DNA of 64,000 bases from Sphingomonas sp. OK281 (GCF_900115295.1 NZ_FOVZ01000002.1:372001-436000), one strand, 5' to 3'; positions 1-10,180 are shown, counted from the first letter of the stretch. Program-made: numbers and translations. The notes: generated by a model not told the origin, from the sequence alone.

Positions 1-151
1 GGTCACGGAGCGCGGTTTCGCCTTCGCGGCGGACCGCGGCGATGATCGCGGCGACGTCCTGGGTGACGCCCGCGTCGGACTCGCGGCGGTCTTCGACCAG
101 CGCGGTGAAGCGGGTCGTGAAGTCCGCGTCGCTGGTGGAGAGACGGATCAC
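1..151 (-). CDS. hisD: Histidinol dehydrogenase, N-terminal part (cut by the window edge)
   Basis: About 50 N-terminal residues are visible, read leftwards from a GTG at 151 (VIRLSTSDADFTTRFTALVE...). HisD oxidises L-histidinol to L-histidine in the last two steps of histidine synthesis. The identification rests on this N-terminal stretch and on hisG lying directly upstream on the same strand, as in many alphaproteobacterial hisGD pairs. An ATG at 153 is out of frame and hits a stop at once, so GTG is the best start. The catalytic region lies outside the window. Confidence 0.75.
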   Translation of the reverse strand, partial: MIRLSTSDADFTTRFTALVEDRRESDAGVTQDVAAIIAAVRREGETALRD

Positions 152-152
152 A

Positions 153-260
153 TTCCCCTCCCGCTTGCGGGAGGGGTTAGGGGAGGGAACGACATAGCCT
201 CGCACGGTACGATCGGGGAAGGCGTGCCCTCCCCCGACCCCTCCCGCATGCGGGAGGGGA
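153..260. repeat. Paired GC-rich palindromes between hisG and hisD
   Basis: Two near-identical 22-bp palindromes (CCCCTCCCGC..GCGGGAGGGG) lie at 155-176 and 238-259, each beside GGGGAGGG or CCCTCCCC tracts, so the whole unit is itself an imperfect inverted repeat. The same palindrome recurs at 3799-3932. This is a REP-like dispersed element common in sphingomonad intergenic space. Here it separates two genes of one pathway and could fold in the hisGD message. Confidence 0.7.
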
Positions 261-275
261 GCAGAAGGTAGGCGC

Positions 276-941
276 TCATGCCGCAATCTCCTGCTCGACG
301 GCGCGACGGAATGCCTCGACCAACGGGACCACCCGGCTGCGCGTCTTCATCGCGGCGCGGTTGACGACCAGGCGGCTGGTGACCTCCATGATCGTCTCGA
401 CCTCGACGAGGCCGTTCTCGAGCAGCGTGCGGCCGGACGAAACGAGGTCGACGATGCGTGGCGCGAGACCCAGCGTTGGCGCTAGTTCCATAGCGCCGTT
501 GAGCTTCACGCACTCCGCCTGCACGCCCCGCGACGCGAAATGCGCCGCGGTGACATGTGGGTATTTGGTCGCCACGCGGACGTGGCTCCAGCCGCGCGGA
601 TCGTCCTGCGCTGCCATCTCGGCAGGCTCGGCGACCGACAGCCGGCAATGGCCGATGCCGAGATCGACCGGCGCGTACAGTTCCGAATAGCCGAATTCCG
701 CGATCACGTCCGACCCGACGATGCCGAGTTGCGCCGCCCCGTGCGCGACGAAGGTGGCGACGTCGAACGCGCGCACGCGGATCAGCGAGATCGCCGGATC
801 GTTGGTCGCGAACCGGAGTGCGCGGCTGTTCTCGTCCGAGAACGACGCTTCGGGATGCACCCCGGCGCGCGCGAGCAGCGGAAGGGCCTCGGCGAGGATA
901 CGTCCCTTGGGGACGGCGATGATGATCTGGGAGTCGGGCAC
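276..941 (-). CDS. hisG: ATP phosphoribosyltransferase, short form
   Basis: HisG condenses ATP with PRPP in the first committed step of histidine synthesis. The 221-residue product from GTG 941 begins [20 protein letters not shown], as HisG proteins do, and carries the PRPP-binding loop [10 protein letters not shown] near residues 165-172. The length fits the short HisG form, which lacks the C-terminal regulatory domain and needs HisZ as partner; no hisZ is in view. The frame stays open to an ATG at 1025, but that extension is not HisG-like and overlaps the divergent gene. hisD follows downstream beyond a repeat. Confidence 0.92.
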   Translation of the reverse strand: MPDSQIIIAVPKGRILAEALPLLARAGVHPEASFSDENSRALRFATNDPAISLIRVRAFDVATFVAHGAAQLGIVGSDVIAEFGYSELYAPVDLGIGHCRLSVAEPAEMAAQDDPRGWSHVRVATKYPHVTAAHFASRGVQAECVKLNGAMELAPTLGLAPRIVDLVSSGRTLLENGLVEVETIMEVTSRLVVNRAAMKTRSRVVPLVEAFRRAVEQEIAA

Positions 942-987
942 GCGCCGGGCTTTACGGGTGGGGCTTGGCGGGTGCAACAACCTGCAT

Positions 988-2088
988 ATGGCAAATGAAC
1001 CGGCGAACCGCGCATGCTTCGACATCCAGGCGGGCTATTGCGCCGCGATGGATGCGCCGATCACCGCGCGGGTCTGCACTGCGCTGGCGACCGCGGTGGA
1101 CCGCGAAAGCGAGACGGGGCGGCGGGTGCTAGACTGGGCGGGCGAGCCGGTGGCCGATGCGCTCGCGTTGCGGCTGGTCGGCGGGTTGCATGCGCTGCAC
1201 CGGGCGGGTGTCGATCCGATGCTTTCTGCGGTGTTCTCCGGGGCGGAAACCGATCCGGTACGTATCTGCGCGACCTTGCAGGCGACGCTCGTCGCCCATG
1301 ATGCAGCGGTGTTGCCCTGGCTCGACGGGCCGCCGCAGACCAACGAGGCGGCGCGGTCCGCGGGGATGATGACTGGGATACTCCATCTGGCGGCACGGTA
1401 CGGGGCGCGGTTCGAGGTGCTGGAGATCGGATCGAGTGCGGGGTTGAACCTGCTGATCGATCGCTATCGGTTCGATCTGGGCGGCGTGATGGTCGGGCCC
1501 GCGGCATCGCCGGTGACGATCTGCCCAGACTGGCGGGGGGCGCCGTCGCCCGTCGCACCGGTCGAGATCGGATCGACTCGCGGCGTCGATATCCAGCCGG
1601 TGGACGTCGCCGATCCGGTCGCGGCGGCAAGGCTGGAGGCGTATGTCTGGGTCGATGCGGTCGAGCGCCAGGCGCGGCTCGCCTCGGCGATCGCGATGGT
1701 GCGCGCGGGTGGCGTCGATCTCGCAAAGGGCGACGCGGCGGACTGGGTCGAGGCGCGGTTGGCCGAACCGCAGCCGGCGGGGACGACGCGCGTCCTGATG
1801 CATTCGGTAGTGTGGCAATATCTGCCGCCGGCGTCTCGCGAACGGATCCGGGTGGCGATGGATGCGGCGGGGGCTCGGGCGACGGCGGAGCGGCGGCTCG
1901 GCTGGGTGATGATGGAGCCGAACCGCGATCTGCATCGGCATGAAGTGCGGGTGCGCGGCTGGCCGGGCGAGCAGGCGATGGAACTGGTCGCGCTGACGCA
2001 TGCGCACGGCGCGTGGGTCGAGGGATTGTCGCCGCCGTACGAGACGCGCGATTACGTCATGCGGCGCGGCGCGTACGAAAAGGACTGA
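988..2088 (+). CDS. DUF2332 family protein
   Basis: A 366-residue soluble protein from ATG 988 ([21 protein letters not shown]). The body matches my recollection of DUF2332 proteins, including the stretch [19 protein letters not shown], which resembles a Rossmann-type methyltransferase motif I. The biochemical role of the family is not established as far as I know. The gene diverges from hisG with about 46 bp between starts. The open frame extends upstream to 721, but that part is antisense to hisG. Confidence 0.8.
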   Translation: MANEPANRACFDIQAGYCAAMDAPITARVCTALATAVDRESETGRRVLDWAGEPVADALALRLVGGLHALHRAGVDPMLSAVFSGAETDPVRICATLQATLVAHDAAVLPWLDGPPQTNEAARSAGMMTGILHLAARYGARFEVLEIGSSAGLNLLIDRYRFDLGGVMVGPAASPVTICPDWRGAPSPVAPVEIGSTRGVDIQPVDVADPVAAARLEAYVWVDAVERQARLASAIAMVRAGGVDLAKGDAADWVEARLAEPQPAGTTRVLMHSVVWQYLPPASRERIRVAMDAAGARATAERRLGWVMMEPNRDLHRHEVRVRGWPGEQAMELVALTHAHGAWVEGLSPPYETRDYVMRRGAYEKD

Positions 2089-2148
2089 CGCGCCGGATAC
2101 GCGTGCGGCCCGGGATCGCTCCCGGGCCGCCGAACTTGGTGGAAGGTC

Positions 2149-2628
2149 TTAGTAGAAGAAGCCGTTGTTGACCTGCACGACGCGGCCGGAGCGGGTGTCG
2201 ACCAGAACGACGTCACGACCATAGCGGACCCAACGCTGATAGCCGTAGGCCGGGCGCGACAGGCGGTAGGTCTGGTAGTCGTTCACCCAATAGTTGCGGC
2301 CGTAGTATTCCGGCGCGAACCGGTATCCGACGCTGACCGGGCGATAGCGATAACCGCGCGGACCGGCATAGGCCGGACGGCGATAGAGGTTACCGTGCGT
2401 GCGACGGTAGTCGCGCCAGTCCTCGCGCGCCTCGCGGCGGTCCTCGCGCAGTTCCTGGCGGGCTTCGCGGACATCGCCGCGGTCGCCGTAGCGGCGCGCG
2501 CGATCGAGGTCGCGACGGCTCTCGCGGATTTCGCGCTGGTCGCGGCGAACCTCGCCGTAGCTCTGCGCGGTCGCGACGGTGGGGACGAGGGTGGCGGCGG
2601 CTACGGCCGCAAGGATCATCTTACGCAT
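2149..2628 (-). CDS. RcnB-like periplasmic protein
   Basis: A 159-residue precursor with a signal peptide (MRKMILAAVAAATLVPTVATAQS), then a strongly charged Arg/Glu/Asp-rich helical segment, then a Tyr/Arg-rich C-terminal domain ending in VDTRSGRVVQVNNGFFY. This layout is typical of RcnB-family proteins, which modulate Ni/Co efflux in E. coli; sphingomonads carry many paralogues whose metal is unknown. ATG 2628 is chosen because CAGGAGAG sits just upstream and the signal peptide starts there. The upstream extension to 2664 is not signal-like. Confidence 0.75.
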   Translation of the reverse strand: MRKMILAAVAAATLVPTVATAQSYGEVRRDQREIRESRRDLDRARRYGDRGDVREARQELREDRREAREDWRDYRRTHGNLYRRPAYAGPRGYRYRPVSVGYRFAPEYYGRNYWVNDYQTYRLSRPAYGYQRWVRYGRDVVLVDTRSGRVVQVNNGFFY

Positions 2629-2767
2629 GATTGCTCTCCTGTTTCGACGCCGGATCAACGGCATGGACGGGGTTTTGCTCCCCCGGCGCTGAACGATCGC
2701 CGAATGTGGTCGTCAGGATTTAGACAGGTGGAGGGGGTGCAGAATTATAGGCGGACATGCGCTGGGG

Positions 2768-2882
2768 GACACGCACCCCCCCGGCGAAGGCCGGGGTCCA
2801 ATTGGAGAGGTTGCAGTAACGTAGCGCCGTCCCGAGTTACGACCGTCCCCCAATTGGGGCCCGGCCTTCGCCGGGGGGTGTC
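2768..2882. repeat. Inverted repeat with GGCGAAGGCCGGGG arms
   Basis: Two arms (left: CCCCCGGCGAAGGCCGGGG followed by TCCAATTGG; right: its reverse complement near 2853-2880) flank about 50 bp. A close relative lies at 5381-5488. It fills the convergent-like space between the RcnB-like gene and the hydrolase. It is a dispersed intergenic repeat and could act as a terminator. Confidence 0.7.
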
Positions 2883-2921
2883 CTGGCCAAAGGGTACGTA
2901 CGTCGCTGAGCGATGATCGTG

Positions 2922-3794
2922 TCAGACACCCCAACGGCGCATCGCAGCGATCACAGCGTCGGGTTTCTGCCACGGCACGAAATGCCCCGCGTCGATCTTC
3001 TCGATCGTGAGGTCGGGCACATAGGCGGCGAGGTCGAGCTGGCTGGGCAGCAAGGCGCTGTCCTGCATCCCCCAGATCACCAGCACCGGCATCTTGGTCG
3101 GCGGAAACGGCGCGTCGAGAAAGGCGGGGCGGGGCGGGGTCTCGTCCATCGCGGGGACGACGATCGCGCTCGCGCGGTACCAGTTGAGCATGCCGGTGAT
3201 CGCGCCGGGCTGGCCCCATTCGTCGAGATAGGCGGCCTTGTCCTCGGCCATCGCGGCAAGATCGGCGTGCTTCGAGAAACTGGTGTCGAAGAAGGTTTCG
3301 AGCCCGATCGACTCGACATGCTTTTCGAGATCGGGATTGCGGAAGGCGCGGATATACTGGCTCGCGGCGCGCTGTTCGAGATCGTCGAACATGGTCCGCT
3401 GGAAGACGAGCGGGTGGGGCGCGTTGATGATGACGAGCTTGGCGATGCGCTCGGGGTGGCGCAGCGCGGCCATCCACGCGACCGCGCCGCCCCAGTCGTG
3501 GCCGACCAGCGTGAAGCGATCGATCTCGAGGTGGTCGGCGAGTGCGATCAGGTCGGCGACGATCTTGTCCGGGGTGTAGCTCTCGACGCCGTCCGGCTTG
3601 GCCGAGCGTGCGAACCCGCGTTGGTCGGGGGCGATCACGTAATGGTCGCGGGCGAGGTCCGGGGCGATGTCGCGCCACGTACGGTGCGATTCGGGGAAGC
3701 CGTGGAGCAGGATGACGGGCGGGTTCGCGGGGTTGCCGCTGATCGCGACGTCGAGTTCGACGCCCGTGGATAGAGCGATGCGTTGCAGTGTCAT
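2922..3794 (-). CDS. Alpha/beta hydrolase of the epoxide hydrolase / haloalkane dehalogenase type
   Basis: The 290-residue protein has the oxyanion motif HGFPES (31-36) and the nucleophile elbow GHDWGG (98-103), with Asp100 as nucleophile, plus a C-terminal DAGH supplying the catalytic His. An Asp nucleophile with HGxP marks epoxide hydrolases and haloalkane dehalogenases rather than esterases. The substrate cannot be read from sequence. No signal peptide is seen. It lies alone between two palindromic repeats, reading leftwards. Confidence 0.85.
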   Translation of the reverse strand: MTLQRIALSTGVELDVAISGNPANPPVILLHGFPESHRTWRDIAPDLARDHYVIAPDQRGFARSAKPDGVESYTPDKIVADLIALADHLEIDRFTLVGHDWGGAVAWMAALRHPERIAKLVIINAPHPLVFQRTMFDDLEQRAASQYIRAFRNPDLEKHVESIGLETFFDTSFSKHADLAAMAEDKAAYLDEWGQPGAITGMLNWYRASAIVVPAMDETPPRPAFLDAPFPPTKMPVLVIWGMQDSALLPSQLDLAAYVPDLTIEKIDAGHFVPWQKPDAVIAAMRRWGV

Positions 3795-3798
3795 TATT

Positions 3799-4020
3799 CC
3801 CCTCCCGCTTGCGGGAGGGGTCAGGGGAGGGCCTGCCCGTCGCGCTGCCCTTGGATCATGCCCTCCCCCGACCCCTCCCGCAAGCGGGAGGGGAGCATAA
3901 GGTGTGTCCTCCCCTCCCGCTTGCGGGAGGGGTCGGGGGAGGGCTCGCGGCTAGTCACAAGCGGATCGCTCGTTGTGAGCGCGTGCCCACCCCCTACCCC
4001 CTCCCGTAAACGGGAGGAGA
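3799..4020. repeat. Cluster of palindromic REP-like units
   Basis: Palindromes CCCCTCCCGC..GCGGGAGGGG at 3799-3820, 3872-3893 and 3911-3932, with a diverged unit around 4003-4020. The first and third are the same as the one at 155-176, and units alternate with CCCTCCCCCGACC spacers. The array fills the whole space between the hydrolase and pirin genes. Regular hairpins with variable spacers argue for REP-type elements, not CRISPR. Confidence 0.75.
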
Positions 4021-4024
4021 GGAG

Positions 4025-4924
4025 TCACGGATAGCTCACCGTCTTCGGCACCGCCGGAATCTCGATCCATTCCTTCTCGTCGCCGGGCACTTTCGGGAAG
4101 TTGCCCGCATTCCAGTCGCGTTTCGCCTGTTCGATGCGGTCGCGGTTCGAGCTGACGAAGTTCCACCAGACGTGGCGTGGCGTCGTGAACGCATCGCCGC
4201 CGCAGAGCATCGCACGGCCGCCATGCGCAGACCGCAGCGTCGCCGAGATACCGGGGCGCAGGACGTAGAGGACTTGCGGTTCGAGGGGTACGCCTTCCAG
4301 CGTCGCCTCGCCCATCGCAAGATAGATCGCGCGCTCTTCCGCCGCCGCGTCGATCGGCACGCTCGCGCCTGGATCTAGCGCGATGTCGGCGTAGATCGTC
4401 CCCGAATAGGTCGTGGTCGGCGCGGTCTGGCCCCATAGGCTGCCCATGATGATCCGCGAGCGTACGCCGTGTGCCTCGATCGTCGGCAGCTGCGCCTTGG
4501 TGACGTGCTCGAACGCGGGGTCGATCTCCTCGACCGCCTCGGGCATCGCCAGCCAGGTCTGGATGCCCGACAGGTTCGGCCCTTCCGCACGCTCGTCGCC
4601 GGGCGAGCGTTCGGAATGGACGATTCCGTGGCCCGCGGTCATCAGATTGACCGCGCCCGGCTCGATCCGTGCCTGCGTGCCGAGCGAATCGCGGTGGTCG
4701 ATCGCGCCGTCGAACAGGTATGTGACGGTCGACAGGTTGATATGCGGATGCGGACGCACGTCGATGCCCTGGCCCACGTCGAGATGCGCCGGGCCCATCT
4801 GGTCGAAGAACAGGAACGGGCCGACCATCGTCCGCTCCTTGTTCGGCAGCGTGCGGTGGACCTTGAAGCCGCCGAGATCGTGCGTCGACGGCAGGATGCT
4901 CTGGAGGACGAAATCATCGAGCAT
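4025..4924 (-). CDS. Pirin family protein
   Basis: A 299-residue bicupin. The N-terminal cupin has the pirin metal-site pattern: RPHPHINLSTVTYLFDG, then DHRDS, then GHGIVHSE, giving three His and one Glu as iron ligands. Bacterial pirins are non-haem iron proteins; some act as quercetin 2,3-dioxygenases, others as redox sensors. The start at 4924 is 4 bp after the stop of the NUDIX gene, so the two are probably co-transcribed. Confidence 0.9.
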   Translation of the reverse strand: MLDDFVLQSILPSTHDLGGFKVHRTLPNKERTMVGPFLFFDQMGPAHLDVGQGIDVRPHPHINLSTVTYLFDGAIDHRDSLGTQARIEPGAVNLMTAGHGIVHSERSPGDERAEGPNLSGIQTWLAMPEAVEEIDPAFEHVTKAQLPTIEAHGVRSRIIMGSLWGQTAPTTTYSGTIYADIALDPGASVPIDAAAEERAIYLAMGEATLEGVPLEPQVLYVLRPGISATLRSAHGGRAMLCGGDAFTTPRHVWWNFVSSNRDRIEQAKRDWNAGNFPKVPGDEKEWIEIPAVPKTVSYP

Positions 4925-4928
4925 GGCG

Positions 4929-5381
4929 TTATCCCTTGGCAGGTTCCGTGGCGTCGAGCAGTTCGACCAGGTCTGCTGGATAGAGCGTTTCGTGGAAGCC
5001 CGCGATGTCGTTTCGGGAAAACCAGCGGTGACCGACGAGCAGTTGCTTCTCCTGTTCGGTGAGATTGCCCGCCTTCACGTCGCAGGTATCGACGTCGATC
5101 CGGAAATAGCGTTCGTCCGCGGTGACCTCTGTGCCCTCGAAGGTGCGGAAGTCGACGACGCGGCGCGCGACTTCGGGGCCGCAGTCGATGTCGAGGCCGA
5201 CTTCCTCCCAGAGTTCGCGGCGTGCGGCGGCGGCGAAGCTCTCGCCGGGATCGACTGCGCCGCCGGGGGTGCACCATAGCGGCGGGCGGTCGGCCGGGGT
5301 GAAGCGGAACATCAACACGCGGTCCTCGCCGTCGACGAGAAGTATCCTAGCTGCCGGGCGCGGGGTCCTCACAACCGGCAC
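4929..5381 (-). CDS. NUDIX hydrolase
   Basis: A 150-residue protein with a complete Nudix box, GAVDPGESFAAAARRELWEE followed by VGL (GX5EX7REUXEEXGU), which binds Mg and hydrolyses a nucleoside diphosphate linked to another group. The substrate is unknown. The start is a GTG, at 5381 or 5372; both lie at the edge of a dispersed inverted repeat, which may have supplied the 5' end of the gene. Pirin follows after 4 bp. Confidence 0.85.
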   Translation of the reverse strand: MPVVRTPRPAARILLVDGEDRVLMFRFTPADRPPLWCTPGGAVDPGESFAAAARRELWEEVGLDIDCGPEVARRVVDFRTFEGTEVTADERYFRIDVDTCDVKAGNLTEQEKQLLVGHRWFSRNDIAGFHETLYPADLVELLDATEPAKG

Positions 5382-5488
5382 CTCCCCGGCGAAGGCCGGG
5401 GTCCAGTTGGAAAGGTCGATATGGCGACGGGCTGCCCATCGTTACCCCTGTCTCCCACCTGGACCCCGGCCTTCGCCGGGGAGGTGCT
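5381..5488. repeat. Inverted repeat with GGCGAAGGCCGGGG arms
   Basis: Left arm about 5381-5409 (CACCTCCCCGGCGAAGGCCG...) and right arm about 5460-5488 are nearly perfect reverse complements around 50 bp. It is the same family as 2768-2882. It lies between the GST and NUDIX genes and abuts the NUDIX start codon. Confidence 0.75.
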
Positions 5489-5526
5489 GGTCGACGAGGT
5501 GATGATTGTGAAGAGGCTGCCAAGCC

Positions 5527-6234
5527 TCATTCCGCATCCAGTTCGGGATAGGCGCGGAAGATGCCGTCGGTGTTGAAGGCGAGGCGACGGTCGCTCTTGA
5601 AATACGCCTTGATGCCCGGCAGTTCCGCGACCTGATCGTGGATACGGATTAGGGTCGGATAGTCGGGTTCGAGCGTCTTCATCCGCTTGGGGAACATGTA
5701 GCGCAGCCCCTCGATCACCTGGAACAGCGAAGTATCGGCGTAGGTCCACTTGTGGTCGATCAGCCAGTCGCCGGGATTTGCCTGTGCCGCATCCTCGAAA
5801 TGGCCGAAATACTTCGGCATCCGCTCTTCGCGGAACTGCTTGGCGGCGCGCTCGGCCTCGGGCTTCTGGTCGTCGTAATAGTCCATCATCGCGACCGGAT
5901 GGTGGACGTTGTGGACCTCCGCGACGAGGTCGGCGATCGTCAGCTGGAGCTGGTTGAGCCAAAGCCGGTCCGCCATGTTCGACGGCGCGAGGCCGTGACG
6001 CTCGCCGAGATACATCAGGATGTTGGCGACCTGCGCGATTACGAGGCCGTCAAGTTCGAGATAGGGCGGCGCGAACGGGGTGCGGCCGGTGCGGTCGTTA
6101 AGATCGGTCATGAGGCCTTCTTCGCCTACGCCGCGCGCGCAATCCTCATAAGCGATCTCGGCGCCTTCGAGCGCGAGCCGGACGAACTCGCCGCGACCTT
6201 GGATGGAGGGCCAGTACCAGAGCTTGTACGCCAT
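5527..6234 (-). CDS. Glutathione S-transferase family protein
   Basis: A 235-residue cytosolic protein. The N-terminal thioredoxin-like domain starts MAYKLWYWPSIQGRGEFVRLALE, with Tyr and Arg residues placed as in sigma/alpha-type GSTs, and an all-helical C-terminal domain follows. GSTs conjugate or reduce substrates with glutathione; the substrate is not evident. The start codon overlaps the stop of bolA (ATGA), implying translational coupling. Confidence 0.82.
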   Translation of the reverse strand: MAYKLWYWPSIQGRGEFVRLALEGAEIAYEDCARGVGEEGLMTDLNDRTGRTPFAPPYLELDGLVIAQVANILMYLGERHGLAPSNMADRLWLNQLQLTIADLVAEVHNVHHPVAMMDYYDDQKPEAERAAKQFREERMPKYFGHFEDAAQANPGDWLIDHKWTYADTSLFQVIEGLRYMFPKRMKTLEPDYPTLIRIHDQVAELPGIKAYFKSDRRLAFNTDGIFRAYPELDAE

Positions 6235-6521
6235 CAGATCTCCCCGGGTGCGCGGGCCTTGATGGCGAGCGCGTGTATCTTCGTGCTCAACAGTTCGGCG
6301 AGCGCCTGGTTCACGAGCCGCTGGCGGGCGACGCGATTAAGGCCTTCGAACTGCGGGGTTTCCACTTCGACGCGGAAATGCGTCTCGCCGGTGCCGTCGT
6401 CGCCCATGTGGCCGGCGTGCAAGCCGCTCTCGTTGACGACGGTCAGCTGCGTCGGGGCGAGTGTCGCGGTGAGGCGGGCGGTGATCTGGTCCTGTACGGA
6501 GCCGGTGGCGAGGTCTGTCAT
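6234..6521 (-). CDS. BolA family protein
   Basis: A 95-residue protein with the BolA fold signature: ...LTVVNESGLHAGHMG...ETHFRVEVETPQFEGLNRVARQRLV...LLSTKIHALAIKARAP. BolA proteins pair with monothiol glutaredoxins and take part in iron-sulfur handling and stress responses. ATG 6521 is chosen; upstream sequence belongs to the divergent J-domain gene. The stop overlaps the GST start. Confidence 0.9.
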   Translation of the reverse strand: MTDLATGSVQDQITARLTATLAPTQLTVVNESGLHAGHMGDDGTGETHFRVEVETPQFEGLNRVARQRLVNQALAELLSTKIHALAIKARAPGEI

Positions 6522-6560
6522 GCTCCCTATATAGCCCGTTTTGAAAAGCGCGGGGAGCCG

Positions 6561-7169
6561 GTGGCGGACGAGGATCGAAAAGAGCGGAAAGAACGCCCCA
6601 GCCCACGGTTTCACGGCCGCGTGGAAGGGACGGGGCGCGTCTGCATGTGGCGCGACTGCGACGAGCCCGGCGAATTTCGCGCGCCGCCGCTGGAAGGGCC
6701 TAGCGACGGCGGCCCGCCGCAGTTTCGTTGGTTCTGCCTCGAGCACGTCCGCGCGTTCAACTCGGGCTATAATTTCTTCGACGGCATGACCGCGGACGAG
6801 ATCCACTATGCGCAGCGGCCAATGGCGGGCTGGGAACGTGAGACGCGCGCGTTTGCGCATGGCGGCGGCGATACGCCGCCGAAATGGGCGGACTTCGCGG
6901 ATCCGATCGATGCCATCGGCGCGCGCTTTGGCGAACGGATGACGGCGGCGCGGAAAGATGGCCGCGTGCTCTCCGATGGCGAACGGCGCTCGTTGCGCGT
7001 GCTCGGGCTCGGCACGGACACCGACCGGACGGCGCTCCGCAAACGCTACAGCGAACTCGTCCGGCGCTACCATCCCGACCGGAACGGCGGTGATCGTGCG
7101 CACGAAGCGGAATTGCAGAAGGTGATCGCGGCCTACCAGCACCTCAAGGGCGCGACCGCGTTTGCCTGA
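6561..7169 (+). CDS. J-domain (DnaJ-like) protein
   Basis: A 202-residue protein from GTG 6561. The J-domain is at the C-terminus: LRVLGLGTDTDRTALRKRY...LVRRYHPDRNGGD...VIAAYQHLK, with the HPD tripeptide that stimulates DnaK ATPase. The N-terminal part contains CMWRDCDEPGEF and FRWFCLEHVRAFN, a Cys/His cluster that may bind zinc. Such proteins with a C-terminal J-domain are common in sphingomonads. It diverges from bolA by 39 bp. Confidence 0.85.
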   Translation: MADEDRKERKERPSPRFHGRVEGTGRVCMWRDCDEPGEFRAPPLEGPSDGGPPQFRWFCLEHVRAFNSGYNFFDGMTADEIHYAQRPMAGWERETRAFAHGGGDTPPKWADFADPIDAIGARFGERMTAARKDGRVLSDGERRSLRVLGLGTDTDRTALRKRYSELVRRYHPDRNGGDRAHEAELQKVIAAYQHLKGATAFA

Positions 7170-7347
7170 CAAGTCGGGAATGTGATCCATACTTACTCTG
7201 ATCGATATTTCGCGACGCCCCCGCCGGAACCGCACGGCTGGCGAGCGGTTCGTCTAACTCTTCCGGTCAATCGCCCGACCAATCGTACAGCGGCGGTTGA
7301 GTAACTGCCCGCGCTTGGCCTAGAGCTACCGGGAACACGAGGCCAAC

Positions 7348-8352
7348 ATGACCGATATCCCCATTACCCAGCCCGACAGCCGCGAGACCACGATCCTCGA
7401 CGCACCCGACCGCATGGTAAAAGTGCGCGAGATGTTCGGGATCGATTCCGACATGGAAGTGCCGGCGTTTTCCGAAGCCGACGAGCGCGTCCCCGATCTC
7501 GATCCGGCGTACGTCTTCGATGCCGATACCACGCTCGCCGTGCTGGCAGGGTTCGCGCATAACCGTCGCGTGATGGTCCAGGGCTATCACGGCACCGGCA
7601 AGTCGACGCATATCGAGCAGGTCGCGGCGCGCCTGAAATGGCCGTGCATCCGCATCAACCTCGACGCGCATATCAGTCGTATCGACCTGATCGGCCGCGA
7701 TGCGATCGTCCTCAAGGACGGCCAGCAGATCACCGAGTTCCGCGAAGGCCTGCTGCCCTGGGCGTTGCAGACCCCGACCGCACTGGTATTCGACGAATAC
7801 GACGCCGGTCGCCCCGACGTGATGTTCGTGATCCAGCGCGTGCTGGAGACCGAGGGCAAGCTGACGCTGCTCGACCAGAACCGCGTGATCCGCCCGAACC
7901 CGTGGTTCCGCCTGTTCGCGACCGCAAACACGGTCGGCCTGGGCGATACGAGCGGGCTGTATCACGGCACGCAGCAGATCAACCAAGGCCAGATGGACCG
8001 CTGGAACATCGTCGTCACGCTCAACTACCTGCCCGCCAAGGTCGAGGCACAGATCGTGCTGGCCAAGTCCGGCGAATACGACAAGCCCGAGGGCAAGAAG
8101 ACCGTCGAGAACATGGTCCGCGTCGCCGACATGACTCGCAAGGGCTTCGTCAACGGCGACATCTCGACCGTGATGAGCCCGCGCACCGTGATCACCTGGG
8201 CGCAGAACGCGCTGATCTTCGGCGACGTCGGCTTCGCGTTCCGGTTGAGCTTCCTCAACAAGTGCGACGAAGCGGAGCGGCCGCTAGTCGCCGAATATTA
8301 CCAGCGCGTGTTCGGCAAGGACCTGCCCGAGAGCGTGGTGGGCAAGGCCTAA
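7348..8352 (+). CDS. cobS: CobS-like AAA+ chelatase subunit
   Basis: A 334-residue AAA+ ATPase with Walker [10 protein letters not shown] (79-87) and Walker B-type [13 protein letters not shown]. CobS and CobT form the chaperone-like ring that, with CobN, inserts cobalt into hydrogenobyrinate diamide. The start has AACATG context and an N-terminus typical of CobS. cobT begins 5 bp after its stop. No cobN or other cobalamin gene is nearby, so a role in another CobS/CobT-type metal insertion or remodelling event is possible. Confidence 0.88.
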   Translation: MTDIPITQPDSRETTILDAPDRMVKVREMFGIDSDMEVPAFSEADERVPDLDPAYVFDADTTLAVLAGFAHNRRVMVQGYHGTGKSTHIEQVAARLKWPCIRINLDAHISRIDLIGRDAIVLKDGQQITEFREGLLPWALQTPTALVFDEYDAGRPDVMFVIQRVLETEGKLTLLDQNRVIRPNPWFRLFATANTVGLGDTSGLYHGTQQINQGQMDRWNIVVTLNYLPAKVEAQIVLAKSGEYDKPEGKKTVENMVRVADMTRKGFVNGDISTVMSPRTVITWAQNALIFGDVGFAFRLSFLNKCDEAERPLVAEYYQRVFGKDLPESVVGKA

Positions 8353-8356
8353 ACCT

Positions 8357-10180
8357 TTGGCCAACGAAACCCCTCTCGATCGCTTCAAGGCGGTTCTTGC
8401 CGGCACCGCGCGTGCGATCTCGGAGGAGCCAGAGGTAGAACTCGCGTTCACCGCGGATGCGCCGACGCAGAGCGGAAAGCACATCAAGGTGCCGATGCCT
8501 GCGCGGGCCTTGCCGTTGGAGCAGGTGGCCGAAGCGCGTGGGTTCGCAGACGGTTTTGCGCTGCGGTTGAAGCATCACGACATTGCGTTGCATAATCGTG
8601 CGGCGCCGGCCGACGCCGTGGCCCGCGCGGTGTTCGACTCCGTCGAGACTGCGCGGGTCGAGGCGCTTGGGTCGCGCGGCTATGCGGGCATAACCGAGAA
8701 CCTCGAACGCGCACTCGACGTACGTCTGCGCGCCGACCCGATCACGCGTGCGCGCAATCGCGACGAGGTACCGCTGTCCACTGCGCTCGGCCTGATGGTG
8801 CGCGAGCGGCTGACTGGACAGGAATCGCCCGCGATCGCCGCACCGGGTCTCGCGCTGGTCCGCGAGTGGATCGAGAGCAAGACCGATCTCGACGCGCTGG
8901 CCTATGCGCTCGACGACCAGAAGGCGTTCCAGGGTCTTGCGCGGAAAATGCTGCAGGAGCTGGAACTGGTCGAAGGCGATCAGGTCCCCGAGGAGAGCGA
9001 CGAAGGCGGCTCCGAGGACGAGGGCACCGACGAGCAGCAGCAGGACGAAGGCGACGAAGGCGACGACCAGGGCGAGGACGGCCAGGGCGAAGTCGAGGCG
9101 CGCGGCGAACAGTCCGAGCAGCAGAACGAGGAGAGCGACAGCCAGGAGCAGAGCGACGAGTCGATGGACGACATCGACGGCGAGCCCGGCGACGACGGCG
9201 AGGAAGGCATGCAGCCGGTTCGCCCCAACCGTCCGTTCGCGGACATGGGCGGCGCGTTCGACTATAAACCGTGGACGACGCAGTTCGACGAGGTGATCGC
9301 CGCCACCGAACTCTGCGACGCCGACGAACTTGCCCGCCTGCGTGGCTATCTCGACCAGCAACTCGTGCATTTGCAATCGACCGTGTCGAAGCTTGCCAAC
9401 CGGCTCCAGCGGCGGCTCATGGCGCAGCAGTCGCGGTCGTGGGATTTCGATCAGGAGGAGGGTATCCTCGACGCGGCGCGCCTCGCACGCGTGATCGTCA
9501 ACCCGACTCTGTCGCTGAGCTACAAGGCTGAGCGCGAGACCGATTTCCGCGACACCGTCGTGACATTGCTGATCGACAATTCCGGATCGATGCGCGGCCG
9601 TCCGATCTCGATCGCGGCGATCAGCGCGGACATCCTCGCGCGCACGCTGGAGCGTTGCGGCGTGAAGACGGAGATTCTCGGCTTCACGACGCGCGCCTGG
9701 AAGGGTGGGCAGAGCCGCGAGACGTGGCTGGCGGCCGGGCGTCCGCCGCAGCCGGGTCGGCTCAACGACATCCGCCACATCGTCTACAAGCGCGCCGACG
9801 AGCCGTGGCGGCGTGCGCGCAACTCGCTCGGCCTTATGATGCGCGAGGGGTTGCTGAAGGAGAATATCGACGGCGAGGCGCTGATGTGGGCGCATGCGCG
9901 GCTGGTCGCACGGCCGGAGGAACGTCGTATTCTGATGGTGATCAGCGACGGCGCGCCGGTCGATGATTCGACGCTGTCGGTGAACTCGGGCTCGTATCTC
10001 GAGCGCCACCTCCGCCAGGTGATCGGCTGGATCGAGAGCAAGTCGCCGGTCGAGCTGGTCGCGATCGGCATCGGCCACGACGTCACCCGCTATTACGCGC
10101 GCGCCGTGACGATCATGGACGTCGAGCAGCTTGGCGGGACGATCATCGAACAGCTCGCGTCGCTGTTTGATACTGAATGA
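8357..10180 (+). CDS. cobT: CobT-like VWA-domain chelatase subunit
   Basis: A 607-residue partner of CobS. The N-terminal helical domain is followed by a very acidic Glu/Asp/Gln-rich linker (about 205-300) and a C-terminal von Willebrand A domain with the MIDAS motif DNSGSM and a later VISDGAP. CobT links the AAA+ ring to the metal-inserting subunit. The best start is TTG at 8357, 5 bp after cobS; there is no upstream in-frame ATG. Confidence 0.85.
   Translation: MANETPLDRFKAVLAGTARAISEEPEVELAFTADAPTQSGKHIKVPMPARALPLEQVAEARGFADGFALRLKHHDIALHNRAAPADAVARAVFDSVETARVEALGSRGYAGITENLERALDVRLRADPITRARNRDEVPLSTALGLMVRERLTGQESPAIAAPGLALVREWIESKTDLDALAYALDDQKAFQGLARKMLQELELVEGDQVPEESDEGGSEDEGTDEQQQDEGDEGDDQGEDGQGEVEARGEQSEQQNEESDSQEQSDESMDDIDGEPGDDGEEGMQPVRPNRPFADMGGAFDYKPWTTQFDEVIAATELCDADELARLRGYLDQQLVHLQSTVSKLANRLQRRLMAQQSRSWDFDQEEGILDAARLARVIVNPTLSLSYKAERETDFRDTVVTLLIDNSGSMRGRPISIAAISADILARTLERCGVKTEILGFTTRAWKGGQSRETWLAAGRPPQPGRLNDIRHIVYKRADEPWRRARNSLGLMMREGLLKENIDGEALMWAHARLVARPEERRILMVISDGAPVDDSTLSVNSGSYLERHLRQVIGWIESKSPVELVAIGIGHDVTRYYARAVTIMDVEQLGGTIIEQLASLFDTE

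Noticed and set aside
3799..4020. Possible CRISPR array
   Set aside because: Units are perfect palindromes with G/C-tract spacers that themselves repeat, and no cas gene is nearby; REP-like repeats explain it.
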